DNA of 34,633 nucleotides from Thermoplasmata archaeon (lineage in GTDB: Archaea; Thermoplasmatota; Thermoplasmata; Lutacidiplasmatales; UBA184), in NCBI GenBank assembly GCA_021821785.1, contig JAKACD010000013.1, positions 1-34,633 of the forward strand, written 5' to 3'. Below the pieces are notes generated by a model. It did not search any database. It saw only the letters and a program-made list of their open reading frames with translations, and was not told the DNA's origin. The translations under genes were made by a program, and so were the position numbers. Positions 1-9,473 of the stretch are shown one piece after another (positions within the stretch are counted from its first letter, which is position 1; each line of letters starts with the position of its first letter).

Positions 1-25
1 CGGGGTTCAAATCCCCGTGCTCCCA
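1..25 (+). tRNA. 3' end of a tRNA (T-arm and acceptor 3' strand), truncated by window edge; isotype unknown
   Basis: CGGGG-TTCAAAT-CCCCG T-stem/loop followed by TGCTCCC + A; CCA not encoded. Confidence 0.8.
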
Positions 26-85
26 CCCCCCCTTCCCCGCCAGAGAGGGCTTATTAGTCTCGACCGCCGCCGGTGGGTTCGCACT

Positions 86-3000
86 GTGACGCACCGCCGG
101 ACCATCCCGAGCCTTCGCCGCGCCGGGTGGCTTGCCCTCCTCGTGGTGGGGGTGCTCCTGATCGGGCCTTCGAGCGGTCTCGCCTCGCCGTCCGCCTCCG
201 CTCCGGCCCCGCCCTCCCCGCCGCCGCCCCTAGCGGCCGCGCTCGCCGGGGCGCATTCGGCGGCCACGAACTCCCCGGCCCTCGGGAAGAGCCCCACGCT
301 CACGACATCGAACTCGTCGAACCAAACGTTGCAGTGCGATGGGATGTACTGGGCCTCCACGATTTGGGCCACGTACGACCCGAGCTTCTGCTACGGGCAC
401 GATGAGCCCACCGTGAGCTACATCTCCACGGCCGTCGGGTCCGGCGAGGACGCCCACTTCCAGGTCTCCCTTCCGGCGGACGGCACTACCTACGCGCAAG
501 GGGACTTCTACGCGACGCTCTGGTTCGGGGGCACGGTCTACGACACCCAGAGCACGGGGGGCGGGAACCAGGCGTTCCTGGAATTCCAATTCTATCCGGC
601 TCCCCCCGCCTCGACCGGCCCCAATAGCGGCGCCGCGGACTGCCTCCCGGACGGAGCGTTCGCCCCGGTATGGACGCCGGGGTCGAACGAATGGTTCGCC
701 TGCGCGGTCGTATGGCAGCTTCAGGGATCGGTAGAGAACGCCGCCTTCGCGGGTCCCCTGGACGCGGCCGGGACGACCGGCATCCTCGTGATGCACAGCA
801 ACGATACGCTCGACGTGAACTACTCCGGGGTCGCCCAGAGCGCCACGCAGGGCTGGACGATCTCCGTCGCCGATCAGACGAGCGGAGGCGCGGGCTCCGT
901 TACGCTCGTCAATGGCACCCTGGTCCTTCCTCCGTACTATTCCACGGCCGCCCCCGGGAACACCCTCTTGTGGGGGGCGAGCAATCCGGGAGCGATCGCG
1001 TTCGCCTACGAGATCGGCCACTCCCTCAACCCGGCCATCCCGTCGACCTGCGCGCCGGGCGACAATGTGTGCGACAGCTACTGGCCGGGCCGTTGGGCCG
1101 CGGCCGGCCAGATCGACCTCGGACTTCCAGCGCTCGGCGCTTCGAGTGCGCTGACCTATCCCAGCCAGGTCGTGTTCTCCTCCTCCCAGGGTGGGGAGTA
1201 CGAGGTCAACGCCTCGGTCTGCGGGGCCCCTTCTTCCTCGACCTCGACGAACTGCATGTATCCGTTCTTCCAGTACCGAGGGGGGTCGTACGGCTTCACC
1301 TTCGGCACGTCACCGGAACCGAACGCCACCTACGTCTACGGCGGGGAGTACCAGTTCCCCGCGACCCAGAACTCCCGGGGCCAGTGGAACGGCCGCACCG
1401 CGGCCGCACCGTGGGGGACCCTTTCCACGGCCATCTCTCCCCTGAACGCCACGGTCGAGTTCAACCGCATGGGCGCGACCGACCAACTGACGGTGAACCC
1501 GAACGGTCGGGTCACCGGCCAGTTCGTCGAGGGGCCGTACTGGCTCAACATCTCGGCGCCGGGCTGCGTCAGCACAAGCACGTTCGTCTACGTGCGGACC
1601 GGGGCGACCGTGTCGCCGCCCGGTGCGTTGAGCTGCGGCGGGGCGCCGCCGCTCTCCGCGAGCGCGTCCGCTGTCCCGACCAGCGGGGCCGCGCCGCTTT
1701 CCGTGGTGTTCACGGGTTCGGCGTCCGGGGGTACCACCCCGTACGCCTACGCCTGGACATTTGGCGACGGCACCACGAGCACGGCGCAGGACCCCACGCA
1801 CACCTACACGGTCGCGGGCCAGTACACGGCGACGCTCACCGTCACGGACGCCCACGGCGTGACGGCCGGCGCGGTCGTGTCGATCGCGGTCTCGGGCCCG
1901 CTCTCCGCCCATGCCTCGGCCTCGCCGACCTCCGGCGGGGTCCCGCTCGCGGTCCAGTTCGCCGGCTCGGGGGGAGGCGGGGTCCCTCCGTACAGCTACT
2001 TCTGGACGTTCGGGGACGGGAACTCGAGCACGCTGCAAGACCCGAGCCATACCTACTCGGCGGTCGGCAACTACTCGGTGGGGCTGACCGTGACGGACCA
2101 CCAGGGGTCCACCGCCTCCGCGTCCCTCCTGATCCGCGCGACGCCCGCCCCGACCTATTCCGTCGACTTCCACGAGACCGGCCTGCCGAGCGGAACGAGC
2201 TGGAACGTCTCGCTCGGAGGGATCGTCCGGTCCAGCGGGACCGCCTCGATCGCGTTCGCCCTCGAGAACGGGTCCTACGCGTACTCGATCGGGGTGTCGG
2301 ACAGCCGGTACCGGCCGATCACGGCCCACGGCACCGTGACGGTCTCCGGCGGCCCGGAAACGGTCGCGGTCGGCTTCGAGCCCATGAACTATACGATCAC
2401 CTTCACGGAGAGCACACTGCCCTCGGGCCGTACCTGGAGCGTCGTCTTCGGGAGCCAGAATCGGTCCACCTCGGGCCCCTCGATCGCGTTCACCGCCGTG
2501 AACGGGTCGTACGCCTTCACGGTCAGCGGTCCTGCCGGCTACGGCGTGCTTCCCAGCGCGGGCAGCCTCGCCGTCCGCGGGGGCAATGAGACGCTGACCG
2601 AGGTCTTCAGCGCCCAGCTCTATCAGGTTGACTTCCGGGCCAGTGGGCTCCCCTCGGGTACGAACTGGACCGTGACCCTAGGCACAACGTCCCGGTCCTC
2701 GACCACCGCCTTCGTCAACTTCAGTTCGCTGATCGGAACCTATCCGTACGTCCTCACCGCCGTGGCGGGCTTCCTCGCTTCCCCGACCAACGGCTCCCTC
2801 ACGGTCAGCGCGTCGAACCAGACCGTCCCAGTGGCGTTCACTCCGATCCTGTACCCCGTCACCTTCGCCGAGACCGGCCTCCCGAACGCCACGGCTTGGG
2901 AGCTCACGGTGGACGGGATCTCCCATCCGATCCCGGGGACCTCGATCTCCCTGCCGCTCGCGGCCGGCACTCACACGTACTCGGTCGGGCCGCCGTCGGG

Positions 3001-3226
3001 CTACCAGACCCCGAATGCCTCCGGTACCGTCGTGGTGATCGATCGGGCGGTCGCGGTGCAGATCCCCTTTTCGGCCGTGACCCCTTCCCCGTCGTTCCTC
3101 TCGGGTCTCTTTACCAGCCCCGACTTCCTGCTCGGTCTCCTCGCGGTCGGGCTGATGGTGGCCGGGACCGTCATCTATGTGATCGGTGCCCGGCGACGTC
3201 GCCGGGAGTCCCCACCGGCCCGGTGA
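86..3226 (+). CDS. Large secreted, membrane-anchored surface protein with two PKD domains and four GLPSG-type repeats
   Basis: The ORF call at 17 overlaps the tRNA, so GTG at 86 (VTHRRTIPSLRRAGWLALLVVGVLL) is the more likely start and gives a signal peptide. PKD motifs WTFGDG..DPTHTY and WTFGDG..DPSHTY; C-terminal TM plus RRRRR. Confidence 0.85.
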   Translation: MTHRRTIPSLRRAGWLALLVVGVLLIGPSSGLASPSASAPAPPSPPPPLAAALAGAHSAATNSPALGKSPTLTTSNSSNQTLQCDGMYWASTIWATYDPSFCYGHDEPTVSYISTAVGSGEDAHFQVSLPADGTTYAQGDFYATLWFGGTVYDTQSTGGGNQAFLEFQFYPAPPASTGPNSGAADCLPDGAFAPVWTPGSNEWFACAVVWQLQGSVENAAFAGPLDAAGTTGILVMHSNDTLDVNYSGVAQSATQGWTISVADQTSGGAGSVTLVNGTLVLPPYYSTAAPGNTLLWGASNPGAIAFAYEIGHSLNPAIPSTCAPGDNVCDSYWPGRWAAAGQIDLGLPALGASSALTYPSQVVFSSSQGGEYEVNASVCGAPSSSTSTNCMYPFFQYRGGSYGFTFGTSPEPNATYVYGGEYQFPATQNSRGQWNGRTAAAPWGTLSTAISPLNATVEFNRMGATDQLTVNPNGRVTGQFVEGPYWLNISAPGCVSTSTFVYVRTGATVSPPGALSCGGAPPLSASASAVPTSGAAPLSVVFTGSASGGTTPYAYAWTFGDGTTSTAQDPTHTYTVAGQYTATLTVTDAHGVTAGAVVSIAVSGPLSAHASASPTSGGVPLAVQFAGSGGGGVPPYSYFWTFGDGNSSTLQDPSHTYSAVGNYSVGLTVTDHQGSTASASLLIRATPAPTYSVDFHETGLPSGTSWNVSLGGIVRSSGTASIAFALENGSYAYSIGVSDSRYRPITAHGTVTVSGGPETVAVGFEPMNYTITFTESTLPSGRTWSVVFGSQNRSTSGPSIAFTAVNGSYAFTVSGPAGYGVLPSAGSLAVRGGNETLTEVFSAQLYQVDFRASGLPSGTNWTVTLGTTSRSSTTAFVNFSSLIGTYPYVLTAVAGFLASPTNGSLTVSASNQTVPVAFTPILYPVTFAETGLPNATAWELTVDGISHPIPGTSISLPLAAGTHTYSVGPPSGYQTPNASGTVVVIDRAVAVQIPFSAVTPSPSFLSGLFTSPDFLLGLLAVGLMVAGTVIYVIGARRRRRESPPAR
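1651..2130 (+). repeat. Two tandem PKD-domain repeats within the surface protein
   Basis: TSGAAPLSVVFTGSASGGTTPYAYAWTFGDG and TSGGVPLAVQFAGSGGGGVPPYSYFWTFGDG. Confidence 0.85.
2156..3085 (+). repeat. Four ~77-aa tandem repeats with motif Y-x-V/I-x-F-x-E/A-x-x-L-P-S/N-G/A-T-x-W
   Basis: YSVDFHETGLPSGTSWNVSLGG; YTITFTESTLPSGRTWSVVFG; YQVDFRASGLPSGTNWTVTLG; YPVTFAETGLPNATAWELTVDG, starting near 2156, 2390, 2621 and 2852. Confidence 0.85.
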
Positions 3227-3253
3227 CGGGGGCGGCGCCGGCGCTCGCGGCGC

Positions 3254-4756
3254 TCACTCGGTCGGCGCCCGTGTCGGGTCCGCGGCCACGTCCATGGCGC
3301 CCGCGGCCACTTTCTGGCCGAGCACTTCCCGACCGAAGAGGATGAACCCGCCGGCGAACGCGAAGGTGATCGCGGCGATGGCGAAGGCCCACTGGAACGC
3401 GACGAACGCGGGCGCCGACTGACCGTACTCGGCGATCGTGAAGGTCGAGAGGAGCGATCCCGATATCGGCGCCCCGAGCGCACTGCCGATGTTGCGGAAC
3501 ACCGCGCTCATCGACGTCGCAAGCCCCATGTCCCGCGGGTCGACCGTGAGGACGAGGAGGTTGATCATTCCCGCGTTCACGATCCCGATCCCCGCCCCGA
3601 CCAGGAACTCGACCACGAGGAGCGAGACCAGCGACTGCGCCGGCACCGCGAGGAGGAAGCCGACGCCCGTGACCGCCGCCCCGATGAGCGTGATCGGCCG
3701 GGTGCCGATCCGGGAAACGAGGATCCCGGCCACCGGGGCAAAGAGCAGCATCCCGACGGCGAGGGGGACGAGAGCGTCGCCCGCGCTCTGGATGCTCAGC
3801 CGGTACCCCCCGCTGAACGGGGGCGCTTCGAACAGGAATGTCATGGACAGGAGGGCGAGGTACATCCCGAGGCCGGCCACGGCCCCGACGATGTTCGTCA
3901 CCATGACGTTGCGCTGACGCAGCAAGCGGAAGTCGAGGATCGCCTCCCCTCCGGACCGCTGATAGCGCCGCTCGTAGAGAACGAGGGGAGCGAGCAGGGC
4001 CACCCCGGCCCCGAACAACCCGAGGGTCGGGGTCGAGGTCCAGCCCCAGGTCGAGCCCTCCGAGAGGGCCAGCACGACGAACGCGAGGGCGAGGGCGAGG
4101 ATCGCGGCGCCGACGTAGTCGACCCTCGCTTCCGGCCGGCGATACCTCGACTCGCGCACATAGACGAAGACGAGGATCGCGAGGAGGACCACGAACGGGA
4201 TCGCCGAATGGTAGGTCGTCCGCCAACCGAAGTTCCCCGAGACCCACGCCCCGAGCGGAAGGCTCACGGCGAAGCCGGCTCCGAACATCGCGCTCAGGAT
4301 GCCCTGGGCCCTCGGGACCATCTCCCGCGGGAACTCCTCCCGCACCAGGCTCAGGCCGAGAGGGAAGATCGTGAGGCCGATCCCCTGGAACGCACGGGCG
4401 GCGACCATGAACGGGTAGTTCGGCGAGAATCCCGTGACCGAGACGCAGGCCGTGTAGATCACGAGGACGATCCCGAGGACACGCTTCTTGCCGTAGATGT
4501 CGCCGAGCTTTCCCACGACCGGGCTCAAGGCGACACCGGTCACGATGTAGGCGGACAGGATCAGGCTCACCTGCCCCGGGGTGACCCGGAACTCGCTCGC
4601 GATCGTGTTGAGCGACGGGGTGAGCATCCCCTCGATGTACAGCACGAGCGTGATGATCCCGGCCAGGATCAGCATCACGCGCCGGGCGTACGCCGGATCG
4701 AACTCGCTGGAGTTCGGCGCCCCGGGCAGAGGGGCGGCCGCCGGAGCAGGGCTCAT
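3254..4756 (-). CDS. MFS transporter, DHA2/14-TM drug efflux type
   Basis: Start MSPAPAAAPLPG at 4756; many hydrophobic helices; MFS motif VVGKLGDIYGKKRVL; ATGA overlap with upstream marR stop. Confidence 0.9.
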   Translation of the reverse strand: MSPAPAAAPLPGAPNSSEFDPAYARRVMLILAGIITLVLYIEGMLTPSLNTIASEFRVTPGQVSLILSAYIVTGVALSPVVGKLGDIYGKKRVLGIVLVIYTACVSVTGFSPNYPFMVAARAFQGIGLTIFPLGLSLVREEFPREMVPRAQGILSAMFGAGFAVSLPLGAWVSGNFGWRTTYHSAIPFVVLLAILVFVYVRESRYRRPEARVDYVGAAILALALAFVVLALSEGSTWGWTSTPTLGLFGAGVALLAPLVLYERRYQRSGGEAILDFRLLRQRNVMVTNIVGAVAGLGMYLALLSMTFLFEAPPFSGGYRLSIQSAGDALVPLAVGMLLFAPVAGILVSRIGTRPITLIGAAVTGVGFLLAVPAQSLVSLLVVEFLVGAGIGIVNAGMINLLVLTVDPRDMGLATSMSAVFRNIGSALGAPISGSLLSTFTIAEYGQSAPAFVAFQWAFAIAAITFAFAGGFILFGREVLGQKVAAGAMDVAADPTRAPTE

Positions 4757-5235
4757 CGCGCCTTCCCCTGGCAGGGCAGGCCGTACCGGGCGCGCTGCGC
4801 GCGGATCCCGGCGGAGAGGGCCTTCAGGCCCTCCACCGTGCGGGCGCGCATCTCGGGCGGCAGCGAGTCGGTCGACTCGCGCACGACCGCCGCGACGTCC
4901 CGATCGAACTCGCGGAGCAGACGTTCGGCCTTCGGCGTGATGCGGACCACGACGCCCCTCCGATCCGTGGTCGTGTGCTGTCGGCGAGCCCACCCGCGAG
5001 ACTCGAGGGAGGTGACGAGCGAGGTCACGGCCGGACGGGAGATGCCCAACGTGTCCGCGAGAACCGAGAGGCGGACCCCGTCCGCTTCCCGGATCCAGCG
5101 GAGGGCGAGATGCTGACCGGGGGAGACATGGTCGCGGCGGAGCAGGTGCAGGTGAAGGTGCCGCGTCTCCACGAACGTCTCCCAGAGCGCGGGCCAGAGG
5201 TCGCCGGCCGCCGACAGCGAGGTACGCGGGGACAT
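4753..5235 (-). CDS. MarR family transcriptional regulator
   Basis: wHTH: VRLSVLADTLGISRPAVTSLVTSLESRGWARRQHTTTDRRGVVVRITPKAERLL. Confidence 0.9.
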   Translation of the reverse strand: MSPRTSLSAAGDLWPALWETFVETRHLHLHLLRRDHVSPGQHLALRWIREADGVRLSVLADTLGISRPAVTSLVTSLESRGWARRQHTTTDRRGVVVRITPKAERLLREFDRDVAAVVRESTDSLPPEMRARTVEGLKALSAGIRAQRARYGLPCQGKAR

Positions 5236-5249
5236 GGAAGGTTCGGCGA

Positions 5250-5264
5250 ATCTAATGATTAGAT
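5250..5264 (-). promoter_or_regulatory. Candidate MarR operator overlapping an AT-rich core promoter
   Basis: ATCTAAT-G-ATTAGAT perfect 7-1-7 inverted repeat, 15-29 nt upstream of the marR ATG, in an otherwise GC-rich context. Confidence 0.6.
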
Positions 5265-5356
5265 AAGGTTAACTTCCTGGGCCGGGACCCCCCGGCCGCC
5301 CCCGCCCGGGCCGTCGCAAGCCTCATCGAGGACCCGATCGTGGGGTCAGGGGGGCG

Positions 5357-5761
5357 ATGCCGCTCGAGTACACAGGGATCCGGGTCCGCGACATGGCCCG
5401 GTCGATCCGGTTCTACACCGAGGGGCTCGGTCTCCGGACCGGTGCCTCGGGTCGGATGGCCGCGGGAGGGGTCTGGCAGGAGCTCACGGACCCGGTGTCG
5501 GCGGCGGTGCTCGAGCTCAACTACTATCCGGGCGACCCGCCGTACGCCGAGGGCGATGAGCTCGATCACCTCGGCTTTCGGGTCGACGTGCTCGACCGGG
5601 TCGTCGAGCGGCTCATCGGGCTTGGAGCCCGCGTTCGTATTCCCGCCTTCCGAGAAGGGAACGAGCGGCTCGCGTTCCTATCCGATCCGGACGGGGTTTG
5701 GATCGAGCTCATCGAGCGCGAGTCGGAAGAGCTGCCTCCCACCTCGCGCCCGGGGGCGTGA
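5357..5761 (+). CDS. VOC/glyoxalase family protein
   Basis: YTGIRVRDMARSIRFYTEGLGLR ... DHLGFRVDVLD ... FLSDPDGVWIELIE. Confidence 0.88.
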   Translation: MPLEYTGIRVRDMARSIRFYTEGLGLRTGASGRMAAGGVWQELTDPVSAAVLELNYYPGDPPYAEGDELDHLGFRVDVLDRVVERLIGLGARVRIPAFREGNERLAFLSDPDGVWIELIERESEELPPTSRPGA

Positions 5762-5830
5762 GCCCGAAGGGTTCGTAGCGGTCGGGCGACGGACATATGA
5801 AGCGGGGCCCGCCATGTCCCGCCGGTCACC

Positions 5831-7597
5831 GTGGGTCCTTCGAGCGCGCCGGACGCCCCGTCCAACGGAGTTCCTCGGCTCGCGCACTCTCTGACCCTGA
5901 GCTCGGGGGCCGTCTTCGCGACCAGCATCTCGATTCAGCTCATCGGGTTCGTCGGGAGCTTCTTCCTGATGCATCGCATCGGGGCGCCCCCGGGCGGTCA
6001 GGCGCTCCTCGGGACGGCCCAGCTGTTCCTCCTGATCGGCTCCTCCATCAACGGCGTAGGGGACCTGCGCCTCGGGAGCGCGTACTGCTACTTTCTCGCC
6101 CGCGGAAAGCCGCCGCAGGAGAACACCGCGACCTACCTCGGGCTGCGGCTATCGATGGTCGGTGCGGCGGGACTGGTCCTGTTCGTCTTCGCCCCGCTCT
6201 CGTTCGGGGGGCTCGGCGCGATCGCCCAAGGGGGCACGCAGCTCACTTCGCTCGGGATCTTCCTGACGCTCCCGCTCCTGTGGACGTTCTCCACGGTCTA
6301 CAACCAGATGTACATCGGGCTCGGGAACTCGCTGCGGGCCCAGTTCCCGTCGCTGATCGAGGCCCTCGTCCGGCTTCCGGTCCTCATCTACGTCGCCTTC
6401 ACCTTCACCACGGGCTCCGGGGCGATCCTCGGGGTGACGGTCGCGTACGCGATCGGCGCCGCGGCCTCCGCCCTGTTCAGCCTCCCGACGGTCCTGCCGC
6501 GGGTTCGCGGGTTCCGCCGGAGCGAGGCGTCCCACCTCTTCCGCTACGCCTGGCCGCTGATGGGCAGCCTCCTGCTCGGCTACCTCGTCACGAACATGAT
6601 CCCGCTGATCGTCGCCACCCTCGGCCGGGACCAGCTCTCGATCTTCCTCGCGGCGAACGGGTGGCGGATCCTGGTGCTCTCGGTTCCCGGGGCGGTGACG
6701 ACGCCGCTCTTCCCCTACCTCGCGGGGCTCCACCAGCGGGAGGAGTACGAGTCGGTCCGGCGGGGCACGTGGCAAGCGCTCCGTTACTCGGCGATGCTCC
6801 TCGTGCCCGGGGTCATCGCGCTCGTCACCTACCGGTTCAATTTCCTGAACGACTTCGCGGGGCTCAACTACGCTCAGCCAGGGAACATCCCGCTCGCGAT
6901 CCTCGCGGCCGGGGCGCTCCCCCTCGCCCTCAGCCAGATCATGCAATCGAGCATCAACGCGATCGGCCGCCAGCGGCTCGAGCTCTACATCACGAGTACC
7001 CAGGTCGGGGTGCTGTTCGCTACGGTCGCGCTCGTGATGCCCCCGTGGGGACTCCTGCGGATCTTCTCGCCCGACGACGGCCTCATCGCGGCGGCGATCG
7101 CGGTCCTGGTCTCGTCCGCGGCGTCCCTCGCGCTCAACACCTACTTCATGGAGAGCCTGATCCGGGTGCACATCCGCCCCGGCCCGATCGTCGCGATCAC
7201 GGGCAGCGCCGCGGGCTCCTTCGGCGTCCTGTGGCTCTTCACCTCCTCCCACTCGCGCCTGCAGCTCTTGCCCGTCAACGGCGGTCTCCAGCTCTTCCTC
7301 GCCGTCCTCTTGGGATTCGGGGTCTACTTCCTGATTCTGGCCGGAGTGGGCGAGCTCACGCGGAACGACGTGCGCACGATCGCTCGGTCGCTCGGCCTCC
7401 CCGCTCGCCTCTACGAGCCCGTTGCCCGGGTCTGCTGGAGGGAGTCCGCGCCGGACCTGGCCCCGATCGACCTCGCGCGCGCCCCCGGGCTCCGGGCGAC
7501 CGAGCTGCCCGGTACGTTCACCGGGACCCGGGAGATGCCCGACCTCGCCCCGCCCCTCCCGGACCAGGAGCCGCCCGATCCGAGGGCCCGTCCCTGA
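5831..7597 (+). CDS. Polysaccharide biosynthesis/flippase-like multi-spanning membrane protein
   Basis: GTG start; >10 predicted TM segments with MATE/MVF-like layout; TATA-like catatga near 5794. Confidence 0.75.
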   Translation: MGPSSAPDAPSNGVPRLAHSLTLSSGAVFATSISIQLIGFVGSFFLMHRIGAPPGGQALLGTAQLFLLIGSSINGVGDLRLGSAYCYFLARGKPPQENTATYLGLRLSMVGAAGLVLFVFAPLSFGGLGAIAQGGTQLTSLGIFLTLPLLWTFSTVYNQMYIGLGNSLRAQFPSLIEALVRLPVLIYVAFTFTTGSGAILGVTVAYAIGAAASALFSLPTVLPRVRGFRRSEASHLFRYAWPLMGSLLLGYLVTNMIPLIVATLGRDQLSIFLAANGWRILVLSVPGAVTTPLFPYLAGLHQREEYESVRRGTWQALRYSAMLLVPGVIALVTYRFNFLNDFAGLNYAQPGNIPLAILAAGALPLALSQIMQSSINAIGRQRLELYITSTQVGVLFATVALVMPPWGLLRIFSPDDGLIAAAIAVLVSSAASLALNTYFMESLIRVHIRPGPIVAITGSAAGSFGVLWLFTSSHSRLQLLPVNGGLQLFLAVLLGFGVYFLILAGVGELTRNDVRTIARSLGLPARLYEPVARVCWRESAPDLAPIDLARAPGLRATELPGTFTGTREMPDLAPPLPDQEPPDPRARP

Positions 7598-7757
7598 GCG
7601 TTGCGCCCGGGCGTGGGTCGTCCCGGAACCTCCGCGGGGGCGAATGAACCGGGGATCCGGGCCGACCTCCCGGCTGGGGACGATGGCGGGGGTGGCCCCG
7701 CCGCGCCGACACCGGTGTCGGTCTCGAACCGGGGCTGAGAGCCGCCCGAGGTCTTCC

Positions 7758-7765
7758 CTTAAATA
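7758..7765 (+). promoter_or_regulatory. TATA box for ABC-2 exporter operon
   Basis: CTTAAATA centred about 28 nt upstream of the GTG at 7790, consistent with a leaderless transcript. Confidence 0.65.
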
Positions 7766-7789
7766 CGAACCGGCGGCTCGCGCGCGCTC

Positions 7790-8716
7790 GTGACCGGCGA
7801 AGCGCTGCGCAGCGAGAACCTGCGCAAGGTCTACACGACGCGCGGGGTGCCCCCCGTCGTTGCGCTCGCCGGCGTGTCGATGGAGGTCCACCGTGGCGAG
7901 CGAGTCGCCCTGCTCGGACGGAACGGCGCGGGGAAGACGACGTTCCTCAAGATCGCCTCGACGCTCCTGCGCCCCACTTCGGGATCGATCGAGGTCTTCG
8001 GCTTTGACGTCGCGCGCACCCCGGAGCGGGCCCGCCCGTACATCGCCGTGGTGCCGCAGGAAGGCAAGCCGTTCTTCCACCTCACCCCGCGGGAGCAGGT
8101 CTACACGTACCTTCGCGCCCGCGGGATCGGCCGCGAGACCGCCAAGGCCCGTACCGAGGAGTCGCTCGAACGGATGGGGCTCCTCGAATTCGCCGACCGG
8201 CTGGCGATCACGCTCTCCGGTGGCCAGCGACAGCGGACGATGGTCGCCACGGTGATCGCGACCGAGGCGCCGCTCCTCTTCCTGGACGAACCCTCGATCG
8301 GGATGGACCCGTTCGCCCGGCGGGACGTCTGGGAGTCCCTGCGCACGCTCAGCCGACGGGGCTCGACGATCCTCCTGACCACCCACTACCTCGACGAAGC
8401 GGAAGCCCTGAGCCACCGCCTGTACATCGTCGAGCGCGGCGAGGTCCTGGTCAGCGGCACGGCCGACGACCTGAAGCGCTCGGTGGGCGGCACGCTCAAG
8501 GTCTCCATGGCCGGCGGCGCCCGGGAGGTCGAGCGGTTCCGCTCCTTCGGCTCCTGCGTGGCCGACGGCGAGCATCTGAGCGTCATCGTCGCGCCCGAGC
8601 GCCTCGGGGAGCTGATGGACCTCGCCGTCCGTTCTCAGCTCACCGCGACCGTGGGGCCGGTCACGCTCGAAGAGGCGTTCCTCCGGGTCGTCGGTCGGTC
8701 GATCAATGAAGAATAG
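7790..8716 (+). CDS. ABC transporter ATP-binding protein (ABC-2 exporter type)
   Basis: Walker A GRNGAGKTT; signature LSGGQRQR; Walker B LLFLDEPSIGMD. Confidence 0.93.
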   Translation: MTGEALRSENLRKVYTTRGVPPVVALAGVSMEVHRGERVALLGRNGAGKTTFLKIASTLLRPTSGSIEVFGFDVARTPERARPYIAVVPQEGKPFFHLTPREQVYTYLRARGIGRETAKARTEESLERMGLLEFADRLAITLSGGQRQRTMVATVIATEAPLLFLDEPSIGMDPFARRDVWESLRTLSRRGSTILLTTHYLDEAEALSHRLYIVERGEVLVSGTADDLKRSVGGTLKVSMAGGAREVERFRSFGSCVADGEHLSVIVAPERLGELMDLAVRSQLTATVGPVTLEEAFLRVVGRSINEE

Positions 8717-9473
8717 CGACGCGGCCGCCGTCACGGTCGCCCCGTTCCGCGGGCTCACCGCGTTCCTGTGGACGGAGGCGTTGGTCCAGGCGCACGAGAA
8801 CCTCGCGATGGCGACCTCGATGATCGTCCAAGGGGTCCTCCTCGTCTTCGTCTGGATCCTCGCCCCGGGCCTCATCGGGGTCGCGCTCGTCGGAGCGATC
8901 CTGTTCTCGATGTTCGCGATGGGCCAGCGGGTGCTCAACGAGGCCGCGTACATCCGCATCGACCACAAGGCGAACGACCTCTACCTCGCCGGTCCGCTCG
9001 CCCCCGAGGCGTACTTCCTCGGGATGTCGCTCGGGATCCTCCTCGTCTACATCGCCCCGGTGATCGTGCTCGGGATCCTGACGGCGATCGTCGTCCATTT
9101 CTCCGTGCTGACCGCCCTCCTCCTCGTGGGGCTCGCCGCGACCGTCTGGCTCTTCGCGGCCTCCATCGGCTACGTCTTCTCGACGTTCTTCCGCGACAAC
9201 CGGGCGATCTGGGCGTACGCCAGCCTGTTCTTCAACGTCTTCGGAGTGCTTCCCCCCGTCTTCTACCCGTTCTCGAGCTTCCCCGTGGACCTGCGACCGG
9301 TCGCGCTGATGATGCCGCCGAGCGCCGCGGCCGCCGTGCTGCAGCATGCGCTGGGGGCGACCGCGCTGACCTCGGGGGAGCTCGGGCTCGCGGTCGCAAG
9401 CCTCGCGATCGAGACGGTCGGGATCTTCCTGTTCGCCATCGTCTGGGCCCGGCGCACCGTGCAGGGGGCCTGA
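8706..9473 (+). CDS. ABC-2 type permease
   Basis: Overlaps the ATPase gene; six hydrophobic helices; PPVFYPFSSFP. Confidence 0.85.
   Translation: MKNSDAAAVTVAPFRGLTAFLWTEALVQAHENLAMATSMIVQGVLLVFVWILAPGLIGVALVGAILFSMFAMGQRVLNEAAYIRIDHKANDLYLAGPLAPEAYFLGMSLGILLVYIAPVIVLGILTAIVVHFSVLTALLLVGLAATVWLFAASIGYVFSTFFRDNRAIWAYASLFFNVFGVLPPVFYPFSSFPVDLRPVALMMPPSAAAAVLQHALGATALTSGELGLAVASLAIETVGIFLFAIVWARRTVQGA

Noticed and set aside
670-2589. Long +2-frame ORF (639 aa) inside the surface protein gene
   Set aside because: Arg/Gly/Pro-rich out-of-frame translation typical of high-GC shadow ORFs; the real frame has PKD motifs.
6149-8968. 939-aa minus-strand ORF
   Set aside because: Antisense shadow of flippase and ABC genes; repetitive E/R/D/G composition and no domain motifs.
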